25,510 nucleotides of DNA, taken from the IMG/VR virus record IMGVR_UViG_3300017739_000095, positions 1-25,510 of that record, one strand, 5' to 3'. The translations under genes were made by a program, and so were the position numbers. Positions within the stretch are counted from its first letter, which is position 1. The number at the start of each line of letters is the position of its first letter. A model generated the notes under the pieces. The model was not told the origin of the DNA. It saw nothing but the letters and a program-made list of their open reading frames with translations, and made no database searches. This DNA is from a virus. Positions 1 through 6,179 of this stretch are shown piece after piece.

Positions 1-114
1 AGAGTCTTCTATGTTGGGGCTACTCGTGCCAAAAAAAAATTAATAATCGTGCATACAACGGAGGCGCAGTTTGAATATGAACCGATATTCTTCCACGATC
101 GACAAGCATCGTAA
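1..114 (+). CDS. C-terminal end of a UvrD/PcrA-like SF1 DNA helicase (partial, 5' end outside window)
   Basis: The reading frame is open from base 1 to a TAA at 112-114 and encodes 37 residues. Near its start it reads FYVGATRAKKKLIIV, which matches helicase motif VI (YVAxTRAKxxL) of superfamily 1 helicases of the UvrD/PcrA/Rep type, where the arginine contacts the ATP gamma-phosphate. After motif VI there are about 22 residues to the stop, so this is the extreme C-terminus. In the phage it would unwind DNA for replication or repair, which fits the DNA polymerase gene downstream. The family call rests on a single motif. RecD2/Dda-type helicases carry a similar motif VI, so the exact subfamily is uncertain. 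Confidence 0.75.
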   Translation, partial: RVFYVGATRAKKKLIIVHTTEAQFEYEPIFFHDRQAS

Positions 115-244
115 ACAAGTAAATCAATTAGATAAAGCTGCTGCAAAGCATTTAGTACGACTTGGTGTTGAAAAAGATTGGCGTGATGTTTACCGACGTA
201 TGCAAAACAGAAGGAGGAAACGAAAAAATGCCAAATTTTTTTAA
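77..244 (+). CDS. Small basic hypothetical protein (55 aa)
   Basis: An ATG at 77 opens a 55-residue frame ending at TAA 242-244. A GGAGG sequence at about 60-64 lies 12 nt upstream. The protein has an alpha-helical look (DKAAAKHLVRLGVEKDWRDV) and ends in a very basic tail rich in Arg and Lys, so nucleic-acid binding is conceivable. It overlaps the end of the helicase gene by 38 nt and the start of the zinc-finger gene by 17 nt, which is long but seen elsewhere in this genome. I do not recognise a family. It could be a chance frame. Confidence 0.4.
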   Translation: MNRYSSTIDKHRKQVNQLDKAAAKHLVRLGVEKDWRDVYRRMQNRRRKRKNAKFF

Positions 245-899
245 AAATGGGAGTACCCCAGAGGAGAGAAGAAAAGTATTACCAGGATATCCAAAAGATT
301 TAGTTTTTAAAAACTATGAAGAATATAAACAATATTTTGTTGGTGATAGAATTATTTGTTTGTTATGTGGCAAGCATTATAGATCACTTGGAAACCATCT
401 TAGAGTATCTCATGAAACCACGGTTGAAGATTACAAAAAAAAGTACGGTATATTATGGGGTAAATCATTAATATGTAATGAATATTATGAAATACGATCA
501 AAAGAAGCAAAAAAGACGATTGCTAATGGTAAACTAATTCCTCAAACTCTTGAGGGTAGGAGAAAACTAGCAGAGCTAGCTCGTAAATCAAAAAGAAAGC
601 CAAGAAATTTAAAACTTCATAAAGTTTCATCTCAAGATAATATTAAAAAATATAACAATTTACACGGATTTGATGGAAGCATAACTAAAGAAAAAGAAAA
701 AAATAGAACAAAAATTGGTACACCAGAATTTAAGAAAAAAATGGCAGAAAGACCTCAGTGTAATTTTTTTGGAGAAAAAAATAAATATTTTTGGATAGGA
801 AAAAAACAGACAGAAGAGCATAAAATGAAAAAATCAGAAGCTATGAAAGCTTACCATCTAAACTTAAAAGAGAAGAAAAAAAATGAAAGATCAACCTAA
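228..899 (+). CDS. Ros/MucR-type zinc-finger protein with NUMOD3-like C-terminal motif (homing-element type)
   Basis: The 223-residue protein carries a C2H2-like zinc finger at residues 44-62 (C44, C47, H57, H62), followed by a VEDYKKKYGI stretch, as in the Ros/MucR family of DNA-binding proteins. Near the C-terminus (about 185-207) the pattern GKKQTEEHKMKKSEAMK resembles NUMOD3, a DNA-binding motif of phage homing endonucleases. I see no HNH or GIY-YIG catalytic motif. It may therefore be a DNA-binding regulator or a homing endonuclease relative that has lost its nuclease. I chose the ATG at 228 because AAGGAGGA at 211-218 lies directly upstream. An earlier in-frame ATG at 162 has no such site. 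The gene is very rich in A and in Lys codons compared with the polymerase gene it overlaps by 17 nt, which may mark a separate origin. Confidence 0.65.
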   Translation: MPNFFKNGSTPEERRKVLPGYPKDLVFKNYEEYKQYFVGDRIICLLCGKHYRSLGNHLRVSHETTVEDYKKKYGILWGKSLICNEYYEIRSKEAKKTIANGKLIPQTLEGRRKLAELARKSKRKPRNLKLHKVSSQDNIKKYNNLHGFDGSITKEKEKNRTKIGTPEFKKKMAERPQCNFFGEKNKYFWIGKKQTEEHKMKKSEAMKAYHLNLKEKKKNERST

Positions 900-2760
900 C
901 TGGTTTCCTAAAGTACATCGCATGCCAAGTGAATGGGTTATGCCTGATCACTTTCCTGATTTATCTGAGTATGATGAGATAGCTATTGATTTAGAAACAC
1001 GTGACCCTGGTATTAAAGATAAAGGACCAGGTTATATTCGCAAGGACGGAGAAGTAGTTGGTATTGCTGTAGCAGTAGAAGGGTGGAGTGGATACTATCC
1101 TATCGCTCACGACACACCACCTAACATGGATAAAGCAATTGTATGCAAATGGTTAAAGAAACAATGCTCCTACGAAAATAAAAATTATATTTTTCATAAT
1201 GCTTTTTATGATGTGGGCTGGTTAAAGACGCTTGGTGTTGACATTAAAGGTAAAATAATAGACACTCTTATTGCTGCACCACTCGTAGATGAGAATAGGT
1301 TTAGATTTGATTTAAACACATTAAGCAGAGATTATCTACAAGAGTCAAAATCTGAAGCCCAACTATACGAGGCAGCAAAGATGTGGGGCCTTGATCCCAA
1401 AGCAGAACTATGGAAGCTACCTGCTTCTCATGTTGGTGAATATGCTGAACAAGACGCAGCCGTTACGCTACGCTTGTGGAATCACTTACGCACAGAAATA
1501 ATTAAACAAAATTTAACAAACATTTTTGAGCTAGAAACAGACCTATTTCCAGTTTTATTTGACATGAAACAAAAGGGCGTTAGGGTCGATCTCGAAAAAG
1601 CAGACAAGATAAAAAAAGATTTACAGAAAAAAGAAAATGATATTCTTCGATCCATTAAAAAGCTTACTAACATTGACGTCGAAGTTTGGGCTGCTGCCAG
1701 CGTTGCAAAAGCGTTCCAGAAGCTTAACCTGGACTTTGATACTACACCAACGGGGAAACCAAAGTTTGACAAAAACTTTCTTGCTACGCACGAAAGCCCG
1801 CTGGCCAAAATGGTTGTTGAATGTCGAGAGATTAATAAAGCGAGAACCACGTTCATCGATACGATCCTCAAGCATTCGTACCGTGGGAGGATTCATGCTG
1901 AGATACACCAGATGCGATCAGACGAAGGTGGAACGGTAACAGGTAGATTCAGTTACAGTAATCCTAATTTACAGCAAATACCAGCACGGCACGCTATTCT
2001 CGGCCCACTGATCAGAAGTATATTTATACCTGAGAAAGATTGTGAATGGGGTATATTTGATTACTCTCAACAAGAACCACGTCTAGTAGTGCACTATGCT
2101 AATCTAAAAAATTACATGGGTGCAAATAAGTTTGTTGATTCTTATCAAGAAGATGACACAACAGACTTTCATCAGATGGTATCTGAACTTGCTGACATAC
2201 CACGTAAGCAAGCAAAGACAATTAATCTTGGTTTGTTCTACGGTATGGGTAAAGGTAAGTTGATGTCCCAACTAGGCGTGGACCAAGAAACAGCTGAAGA
2301 TTTGTTAGCTGGTTACCACGAGCGTGTACCCTTTGTTAAAAAATTAATGATGGATACAATGCGTAAAGCTGGTGACAAAGGTTTTTTATCGACGATAGAA
2401 GGTAGACGGTGCCGTTTTGATCAATGGGAGCCCGTAAATGAGTGGGGCAAGAAAGCACTACCACTAGCAGAGGCTCAACGTGAATACGGCGAACATATGA
2501 TTAAAAGAGCTTGGACATACAAGGCTTTAAATAGATTAATACAAGGATCTGCTGCAGATCAAACAAAGAAAGCAATGCTTGAGTTATACAAACAGGGCTA
2601 CATGGCGCACATACAGGTACATGATGAACTTGATTTTTCTGTTGCGAATGAACAGGATAAGAATAATATTAAAGAGATCATGGAACAAGCAATTACATTA
2701 GAAGTGCCAAACAAAGTAGATGTAGAATGTGGTGATAACTGGGGCGACGCTGGTGACTAA
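883..2760 (+). CDS. polA: Family A DNA polymerase (DNA polymerase I-like) with 3'-5' exonuclease domain, Leu762 type
   Basis: This 625-residue enzyme replicates the phage genome. The N-terminal half is a DEDDy 3'-5' proofreading exonuclease: Exo I has D36 and E38 (IAIDLET), Exo II N106 and D110 (FHNAFYD), Exo III Y187 and D191. The polymerase half has motif A DYSQQEPR (D393), motif B RKQAKTINLGLFYG (R441, K445, Y453) and motif C HDE (580-582). All catalytic residues are present and the length suits phage PolA without the 5' nuclease domain. The residue equivalent to E. coli Phe762 in motif B is L449. In virioplankton surveys the residue here (Phe, Tyr or Leu) separates polymerase classes, and Leu is linked to slower, more accurate synthesis. 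The ATG lies inside the preceding gene in an AGAGAAG-rich context. Confidence 0.97.
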   Translation: MKDQPNWFPKVHRMPSEWVMPDHFPDLSEYDEIAIDLETRDPGIKDKGPGYIRKDGEVVGIAVAVEGWSGYYPIAHDTPPNMDKAIVCKWLKKQCSYENKNYIFHNAFYDVGWLKTLGVDIKGKIIDTLIAAPLVDENRFRFDLNTLSRDYLQESKSEAQLYEAAKMWGLDPKAELWKLPASHVGEYAEQDAAVTLRLWNHLRTEIIKQNLTNIFELETDLFPVLFDMKQKGVRVDLEKADKIKKDLQKKENDILRSIKKLTNIDVEVWAAASVAKAFQKLNLDFDTTPTGKPKFDKNFLATHESPLAKMVVECREINKARTTFIDTILKHSYRGRIHAEIHQMRSDEGGTVTGRFSYSNPNLQQIPARHAILGPLIRSIFIPEKDCEWGIFDYSQQEPRLVVHYANLKNYMGANKFVDSYQEDDTTDFHQMVSELADIPRKQAKTINLGLFYGMGKGKLMSQLGVDQETAEDLLAGYHERVPFVKKLMMDTMRKAGDKGFLSTIEGRRCRFDQWEPVNEWGKKALPLAEAQREYGEHMIKRAWTYKALNRLIQGSAADQTKKAMLELYKQGYMAHIQVHDELDFSVANEQDKNNIKEIMEQAITLEVPNKVDVECGDNWGDAGD

Positions 2761-2959
2761 AATATTTTTATTAGTTGTTAGTTTGTGGGGCTTCAATGGA
2801 TCAGTGTGGGTATACACAGGAAATCAAATGGTATACCAAGAAAAATTTTACGATTTAAAAATATGTCAAGATATGGGTAGAAAATTTATGAAGTATGATA
2901 TGAATAAATATTTTACATTTAAGGTACAATGTATTGAAGATACTGAAACTAATACTTGA
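2753..2959 (+). CDS. Small protein with N-terminal hydrophobic segment (68 aa)
   Basis: The frame ends at TGA 2957-2959. The likely start is GTG at 2753, which overlaps the polymerase stop codon region and gives an N-terminus MTKIFLLVVSLWGF typical of a signal peptide or membrane anchor. A GTG further upstream at 2729 would place eight polar residues before it. The rest contains two cysteines (in KICQDMG and KVQCIED) that could pair if exported. I do not recognise a family. Its stop codon is embedded in the -35 box of the next promoter. Confidence 0.6.
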   Translation: MTKIFLLVVSLWGFNGSVWVYTGNQMVYQEKFYDLKICQDMGRKFMKYDMNKYFTFKVQCIEDTETNT

Positions 2960-2984
2960 CTATCCCATTAAATTAGATTATATA
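2956..2984 (+). promoter_or_regulatory. Sigma-70 promoter P1
   Basis: The -35 box TTGACT (2956-2961) and -10 box TATATA (2979-2984) are separated by exactly 17 nt. Read in the alphaproteobacterial style, this is CTTGAC-N17-TTATAT. It overlaps the stop codon of the previous gene and would drive the structured leader and the small-gene operon from 3193 on. Confidence 0.85.
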
Positions 2985-3192
2985 CACAATTAAATGAGAA
3001 CATTGCAAGGTTCTCAGAGTATGGCTGAACAACTGTAACAAGGTAGTAAGGCACACTTGAGGGGAAGTACGGACAAGTGTCTGAGGTAACCAAGGGTGGT
3101 ACTGAAGTACTCGTTAACTTTTATAGGTTGATTTGTCGGGAAAAGGTTGGGGGTAGTCAAAGAATCCCCCTACTCACAAGAAGGAGAAAGTA
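2985..3192 (+). ncRNA. Structured 5' leader, candidate regulatory RNA
   Basis: About 208 nt without a convincing ORF lie between promoter P1 and the next start codon. Stems visible by eye are TGAGAAC (2995-3001) with GTTCTCA (3010-3016), ACACTTG (3053-3059) with CAAGTGT (3074-3080), GTAC-TGAA-GTAC (3099-3110 region), and GGGGG (3149-3153) with CCCCC (3166-3170). The last stem ends 10 nt before the AAGGAG ribosome site at 3181-3186. There is no U-run, so it does not look like an intrinsic terminator. It could be a riboswitch-like leader, a translation attenuator or a free small RNA. I could not match it to a known RNA family. Confidence 0.5.
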
Positions 3193-3525
3193 ATGACTGT
3201 ATTAAAAAAAGACTACGAAGCTGTATTTAAAGAAGGCTTCAAGCTTGGTACTAGACTAGCTAGGGCCAAGATAAATTTAATGCGTGCTAATGATTCACGT
3301 ATGCTTGGTGATGAACCTATGATGGAGCATTACAAAGAGTATGCAGAAACATGGACGAAGCTTGCTCGTAATTGCGGGCGTAAGTTTACACCACCCACGG
3401 CCCACTCACTTAGTCAACCATCAATTGACCTTGGTGATGTTGAGTTGTTGAGTCATAAGTACGATGATAAACCAGAGGATGAAGATGGATATCAAGAAAT
3501 TCAAGTCGGTGGCAGTAGCAATTGA
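3193..3525 (+). CDS. Hypothetical protein (110 aa), first gene of the small-gene operon
   Basis: The ATG at 3193 is preceded by AAGGAG (3181-3186), a strong ribosome site. The first 75 residues look helical with mixed charge (KKDYEAVFKEGFKLGTRLARAK) and include HYKEYAETWTKLARNCGRKF. The C-terminal 35 residues are acidic and probably disordered (DDKPEDEDGY). No signal peptide, membrane segment or catalytic motif is visible and I do not recognise a family. It directly follows the structured leader, so whatever that RNA senses most likely controls this gene first. Its 3' end overlaps the next gene by 41 nt. Confidence 0.75.
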   Translation: MTVLKKDYEAVFKEGFKLGTRLARAKINLMRANDSRMLGDEPMMEHYKEYAETWTKLARNCGRKFTPPTAHSLSQPSIDLGDVELLSHKYDDKPEDEDGYQEIQVGGSSN

Positions 3526-3631
3526 CACCTATAACTTGTTAAAAAAACTTGCTGCACTGGACGACAGGTCTGCAGGTATGCAAATTACACATTTAGTAAA
3601 AGAAGAAGCAAAACGTAGAAAGATAAAATGA
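3485..3631 (+). CDS. Small ribbon-helix-helix-like protein (48 aa)
   Basis: An ATG at 3485, inside the end of the preceding gene, opens a 48-residue frame to TGA 3629-3631. The sequence has the layout of an Arc/CopG ribbon-helix-helix domain: a short basic strand (KKFKSVAVAID), a first helix (YNLLKKLAALDD), a turn (SAGM) and a second helix ending in basic residues (ITHLVKEEAKRRK). Such proteins bind operators as dimers, so a role as a transcription regulator of phage genes is plausible. The sequence AGAGGATGAAG just upstream offers a ribosome site. The fold call is by pattern only. Confidence 0.6.
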   Translation: MDIKKFKSVAVAIDTYNLLKKLAALDDRSAGMQITHLVKEEAKRRKIK

Positions 3632-3798
3632 CATTACTACCAAAGTTCAAGTATCGTGCAAAGTACGGACGAATGTATAGTCATCATGTTTGCGAGGATT
3701 GTAAAAGAAAATACATCCTCGACAACATGTTACAGAATCACTCAACATTAGAATGGAGGTGCATTAGATGCCACAACGCAAGAAGAAAAGAACGTTAA
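3628..3798 (+). CDS. Small zinc-ribbon-like protein (56 aa)
   Basis: The ATG at 3628 overlaps the previous stop (ATGA), a sign of translational coupling. The 56-residue product has two CxxC knuckles, C22/C25 (CEDC) and C45/C48 (CIRC), spaced as in zinc ribbons, and is strongly basic. This suggests a zinc-stabilised nucleic-acid or protein-binding module. I do not recognise a specific family. It overlaps the following gene by 31 nt. Confidence 0.65.
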   Translation: MTLLPKFKYRAKYGRMYSHHVCEDCKRKYILDNMLQNHSTLEWRCIRCHNARRKER

Positions 3799-4058
3799 TT
3801 CAACGTTTGACAGACGAATTTTTTCGTTTGAGACCAAAAGTGAGACGTGATCCACGGACCAAGGAGCATTTATTGGTTACACATAAGTATCACAGAGTAG
3901 AAAATATACTAAGAAAGAGATATGGTGATCTATACGTTATGACTATCCTTAACGTTGGTTCCATCATCATAGATGAGAAAGGAGAAGAACATGATATGTT
4001 TCAATTGCAAAGGGAATGGATTTCTAAGGCTAAGCTGGGAAGGAGAACGAAGCATTGA
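3768..4058 (+). CDS. Basic hypothetical protein (96 aa)
   Basis: A clear GGAGGT ribosome site at 3754-3759 precedes the ATG at 3768. The 96-residue product is very basic, with clusters such as MPQRKKKRT and RKRYG, and has a helical N-terminal part (LIQRLTDEFFRLRPKVRRD). Nucleic-acid binding is likely but unproven. It overlaps the previous and the next gene by 31 and 68 nt, so this operon uses overlapping frames heavily. Confidence 0.6.
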   Translation: MPQRKKKRTLIQRLTDEFFRLRPKVRRDPRTKEHLLVTHKYHRVENILRKRYGDLYVMTILNVGSIIIDEKGEEHDMFQLQREWISKAKLGRRTKH

Positions 4059-4239
4059 ACAATGCAAAGTATGTAACTCGCAGGGCGAAGTTAAGAATGA
4101 TGAGCACTTTCACCAGTATTGGGACGACGGCGCAGGCTCACCTACCTACTATTACGGTCCGCCGCTTGACGTCGAAGGAGATGAAGGCTTTAAAAACTAC
4201 GAAATTTATCCAACCCTCACCAGTATTGACAGTTGGTAA
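3991..4239 (+). CDS. DnaJ-type zinc-finger protein (82 aa)
   Basis: The N-terminal half holds two CxxCxxxG knuckles, CFNCKGNG (C3, C6) and CKVCNSQG (C25, C28), like one zinc site of the cysteine-rich domain of DnaJ, where it binds zinc and unfolded protein. There is no J-domain. The C-terminal half is acidic and aromatic, with a YYYGPP stretch. I chose the ATG at 3991 because GGAG (3981-3984) sits 6 nt before it. An in-frame ATG at 3973 lacks such a site. Phages often carry such free-standing mini zinc fingers of unknown role. Confidence 0.65.
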   Translation: MICFNCKGNGFLRLSWEGERSIEQCKVCNSQGEVKNDEHFHQYWDDGAGSPTYYYGPPLDVEGDEGFKNYEIYPTLTSIDSW

Positions 4240-4393
4240 AGGGGAAGAGCCACCTTTTTAGTTGCGAACTTTTCCATTTTACTCTATCTTTCGGGGTGAG
4301 AAATATTTTTTCATTTTTCACTCCCGAGAAGGGGCTGTCAGATAAGATCAACGATCATTCCAAGGCGGCCCCGTAAAAAGGAAAGGACGTAAA
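4240..4393 (+). other. Non-coding gap with weak inverted repeats
   Basis: This 154-nt gap holds no convincing ORF. GGGGTGA (from 4293) can pair with TCACTCCC (to 4325) with one bulge around a T-rich loop, and GGGGC (4331-4335) can pair with GCCCC (4368-4372). It could be a weak terminator followed by a leader hairpin. AAGGAAAGG before 4394 is the ribosome site of the next gene. Confidence 0.3.
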
Positions 4394-4798
4394 ATGGTTA
4401 TTAAAAGCATAATAAAACTCATACCAGGGTTTAAACCTACGCCTAAATCAGGCACAGTCAGCACAATACAAAAATCTGCATCTAGGTTTGTTAAAAGAAG
4501 AAAACAGTTAGGTGGTGCTAAGTCAGTAATGCCTGTCAAGAAAGCCATGGGTGGTCAAGCGTCTGAATCAGTTGCAAGAAGCAAGATTCTTAAAGAGCAG
4601 AGAGATAGAAAAAGACAAAGTTTACTTGATTCAATTAATAGAACGCCTGGCGGTGCAGGAAAACCTAAAATTGTACCAAAGAAAAAGCCAAGAAAAGACC
4701 CACCAAAGCCAAGAAAACTTAGTGATGATCCACTAGCTCCTAAAAGCAGTGATGAAATCAAAGCATTAATAAATAAATTAAAACAGCAATTAAAGTAA
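4394..4798 (+). CDS. Very basic hypothetical protein (134 aa) with AMGG motif
   Basis: An AAGGAAAGGA site precedes the ATG at 4394. The protein is Lys/Arg/Pro-rich (for example KKKPRKDPPKPRK) and probably largely disordered, apart from a short C-terminal helix (EIKALINKLKQQLK). At residues 49-54 it carries KKAMGG, the same six residues found at 103-108 of the protein encoded at 24092-24607. A DNA-condensing, internal or scaffold-like role is possible, but I do not recognise the family. Its stop overlaps the next ATG by 1 nt. Confidence 0.65.
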   Translation: MVIKSIIKLIPGFKPTPKSGTVSTIQKSASRFVKRRKQLGGAKSVMPVKKAMGGQASESVARSKILKEQRDRKRQSLLDSINRTPGGAGKPKIVPKKKPRKDPPKPRKLSDDPLAPKSSDEIKALINKLKQQLK

Positions 4799-5016
4799 TG
4801 AACCACGAAGAAATCCTGAAGCAGAGGGACCTATTAGACACAATCCTCGCCTCACGGACCAACCAACTCGATAGAATTGAAAACATGAAAATTATGGACT
4901 CAATATATTTTAAGAAAAATTTACCCAAGAATGTGGTGCTATTTCCATTACAAAGGATAAAAAGATATGTACACAACACTTCCATCAAGCCCAATAAGAA
5001 CAGTAAAAAAGTGTAA
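4798..5016 (+). CDS. Hypothetical protein (72 aa)
   Basis: The ATG at 4798 shares its A with the preceding TAA stop, so translation is likely coupled. There is no separate ribosome site. The N-terminal 35 residues are helical and amphipathic (NHEEILKQRDLLDTILASRTNQLDRI in outline), and the C-terminus is basic. No family recognised. The last 50 nt overlap the next gene, so one of the two could be spurious. Confidence 0.5.
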   Translation: MNHEEILKQRDLLDTILASRTNQLDRIENMKIMDSIYFKKNLPKNVVLFPLQRIKRYVHNTSIKPNKNSKKV

Positions 5017-5167
5017 TAAATGCCCGAACTTCCATGTGGAGTTCTTCAACCCTAAATTTAACAGAACCTATACCCCTATTGAATGGGAAAGAATAGTTAC
5101 AGATGGTAGAGAGGCATTGGACAAAGCACTGCGATTAGTTAAGGAAGATCCTAAGTTTTTTGGTTAA
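4967..5167 (+). CDS. Hypothetical protein with CxxC knuckle (66 aa)
   Basis: AAAGGA lies upstream of the ATG at 4967. The product contains one CxxC pair (C16, C19 in KKCNKCPNF) followed by a mixed, partly helical region (EWERIVTDGREALDKALRLVKED). It resembles half a zinc ribbon. No family recognised. It is the last gene before the AT-rich repeat region. Confidence 0.55.
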   Translation: MYTTLPSSPIRTVKKCNKCPNFHVEFFNPKFNRTYTPIEWERIVTDGREALDKALRLVKEDPKFFG

Positions 5168-5230
5168 ATGTCGTTTTATATAGATGTTTTTAGTCAAGTA
5201 GTTACACTTTCTTTTTTATTAGACTACCAA

Positions 5231-5317
5231 GTAACAAGGTAACAAGGTAACAAGTAGCAGAATACTTACCTTTTTTGTTACTTACAAGGTATTTTATAGG
5301 TAACAAGAAGTAACAAA
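5231..5317. repeat. GTAACAAG iteron-like repeat array in AT-rich non-coding region
   Basis: Three perfect tandem 8-bp units GTAACAAG occupy 5231-5254. They are followed by an inverted near-copy TTTGTTAC (5274-5281), a direct copy GTAACAAG (5300-5307) and GTAACAAA (5310-5317). The surrounding 5168-5388 stretch has no ORF, and a very AT-rich segment (about 5318-5385) follows. Such arrays are typical of replication origins or of protein-binding sites such as a terminase pac site. The position just before terS supports either reading. Confidence 0.7.
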
Positions 5318-5388
5318 TTACTAAAATAACTCGATTTTGCTAGGTTTTATAATAAAAATATATTATCTTGTAAAAAACATCTATTGAA

Positions 5389-5913
5389 ATGAGCGAATTA
5401 GAAGAAGTAAAATTACCAGATGCATTATCGGACTTATTGTTTGATAGAAACATAACACAGAAGCAACGCAAGTTTATTCTGCTGTTTGTCCATTCCGAAG
5501 GTTTGAAAACTGCAACTCAATGTGCTGTGGAAGCTGGATATGCAGCTGGTTCTGCGAAGGTACGGGCGTCAGAGTTACAAAACCCAGACAGATACCCACT
5601 TGTTGCAAAAGCAATTGATGCAGAGCGCCGTGCTGCTGTTGAAAGGTACAAGTGTAGTCAGGAGCGTTCTCTTTCTACATTGGCTAGAATTAGAGATCAG
5701 GCTTCAGCTGCTGGTAATTATAATGCTGCCGTAGCTGCAGAAACCAGGCGTGGCCAGATAGCAGGTTTGTATGTGGACAAGAAAGAAATCTTAACAGGTA
5801 CTATTGATTCAATGTCAAGAGAAGAGGTTGAGAAAAAACTACAGGACTTGAAAGAACAATACAGTATTGAAACAACATTTGAAGAAGTAAAAGAATTAGA
5901 AAATAAATCTTGA
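5389..5913 (+). CDS. terS: Terminase small subunit
   Basis: The 174-residue protein has the layout of the Terminase_2-type small subunit: an entry motif ITQKQRKFI (22-30), a helix-turn-helix with TATQCAVEAGYA and AKVRASEL (41-62), a central helical region, and a final segment VAAETRRGQIAGLY (about 114-128) with a charged helical tail. Small terminases recognise the packaging start site on phage DNA and form a ring that stimulates the large subunit. The GTAACAAG array directly upstream is an attractive binding site. No Shine-Dalgarno sequence precedes the ATG (the upstream bases are AAACATCTATTGAA), which is unusual here. Its stop codon lies in the -35 box of promoter P2. The large subunit gene is more than 3 kb away. 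Confidence 0.85.
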   Translation: MSELEEVKLPDALSDLLFDRNITQKQRKFILLFVHSEGLKTATQCAVEAGYAAGSAKVRASELQNPDRYPLVAKAIDAERRAAVERYKCSQERSLSTLARIRDQASAAGNYNAAVAAETRRGQIAGLYVDKKEILTGTIDSMSREEVEKKLQDLKEQYSIETTFEEVKELENKS

Positions 5914-5938
5914 CTATAAGATTAGTTGGGAGTATATA
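5910..5938 (+). promoter_or_regulatory. Sigma-70 promoter P2
   Basis: TTGACT (5910-5915), a 17-nt spacer and TATATA (5933-5938) match promoter P1 in box sequence and spacing. The -10 is preceded by TGGGAG, shared with P5 and similar to P3 and P4. The -35 overlaps the terS stop codon. Confidence 0.85.
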
Positions 5939-5960
5939 GGTTTTAGAAAGAGAGGAAGCT

Positions 5961-6179
5961 ATGCATATAGATAAATACGTAGTGAATAATATCGGTCCAA
6001 AGTGGACTAATGGTAAAGTTAAAAAGAATCAATTGCTTGATAGTCTTGATGGTACTGATGGTATTGAATTAAAAAAGTTAGTGCCTTTGTTAGAGCAGTG
6101 GTTTGAAACTGTTACTGGAGGATGGTCTGATAAAAAGGTTGAGTTAGTTATTAATGTTAAGGAGGAAGATAGAAAATGA
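5961..6179 (+). CDS. Hypothetical protein (72 aa)
   Basis: AGAGAGGAAG before the ATG at 5961 is a good ribosome site, and promoter P2 lies just upstream. The protein is small, soluble and helical in its middle (ELKKLVPLLEQWFETV), with a mixed-charge C-terminus. No recognised family or motif. The next gene starts within its stop codon (ATGA). Confidence 0.7.
   Translation: MHIDKYVVNNIGPKWTNGKVKKNQLLDSLDGTDGIELKKLVPLLEQWFETVTGGWSDKKVELVINVKEEDRK

Noticed and set aside
162-227. Longer N-terminus for the zinc-finger protein from ATG 162
   Set aside because: The ATG at 228 has AAGGAGGA directly upstream. The upstream 22 codons overlap another frame and have no ribosome site.
1482-1871. - strand frame inside the polymerase gene
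   Set aside because: Antisense shadow of a well-defined enzyme.
4055-4261. + strand 68-residue frame overlapping the DnaJ-type zinc-finger gene
   Set aside because: Starts without a ribosome site and lies almost wholly over a better-supported gene.
5231-5317. Possible CRISPR array
   Set aside because: Units are only 8 bp and mostly without spacers. They are iteron-like, not CRISPR repeats.
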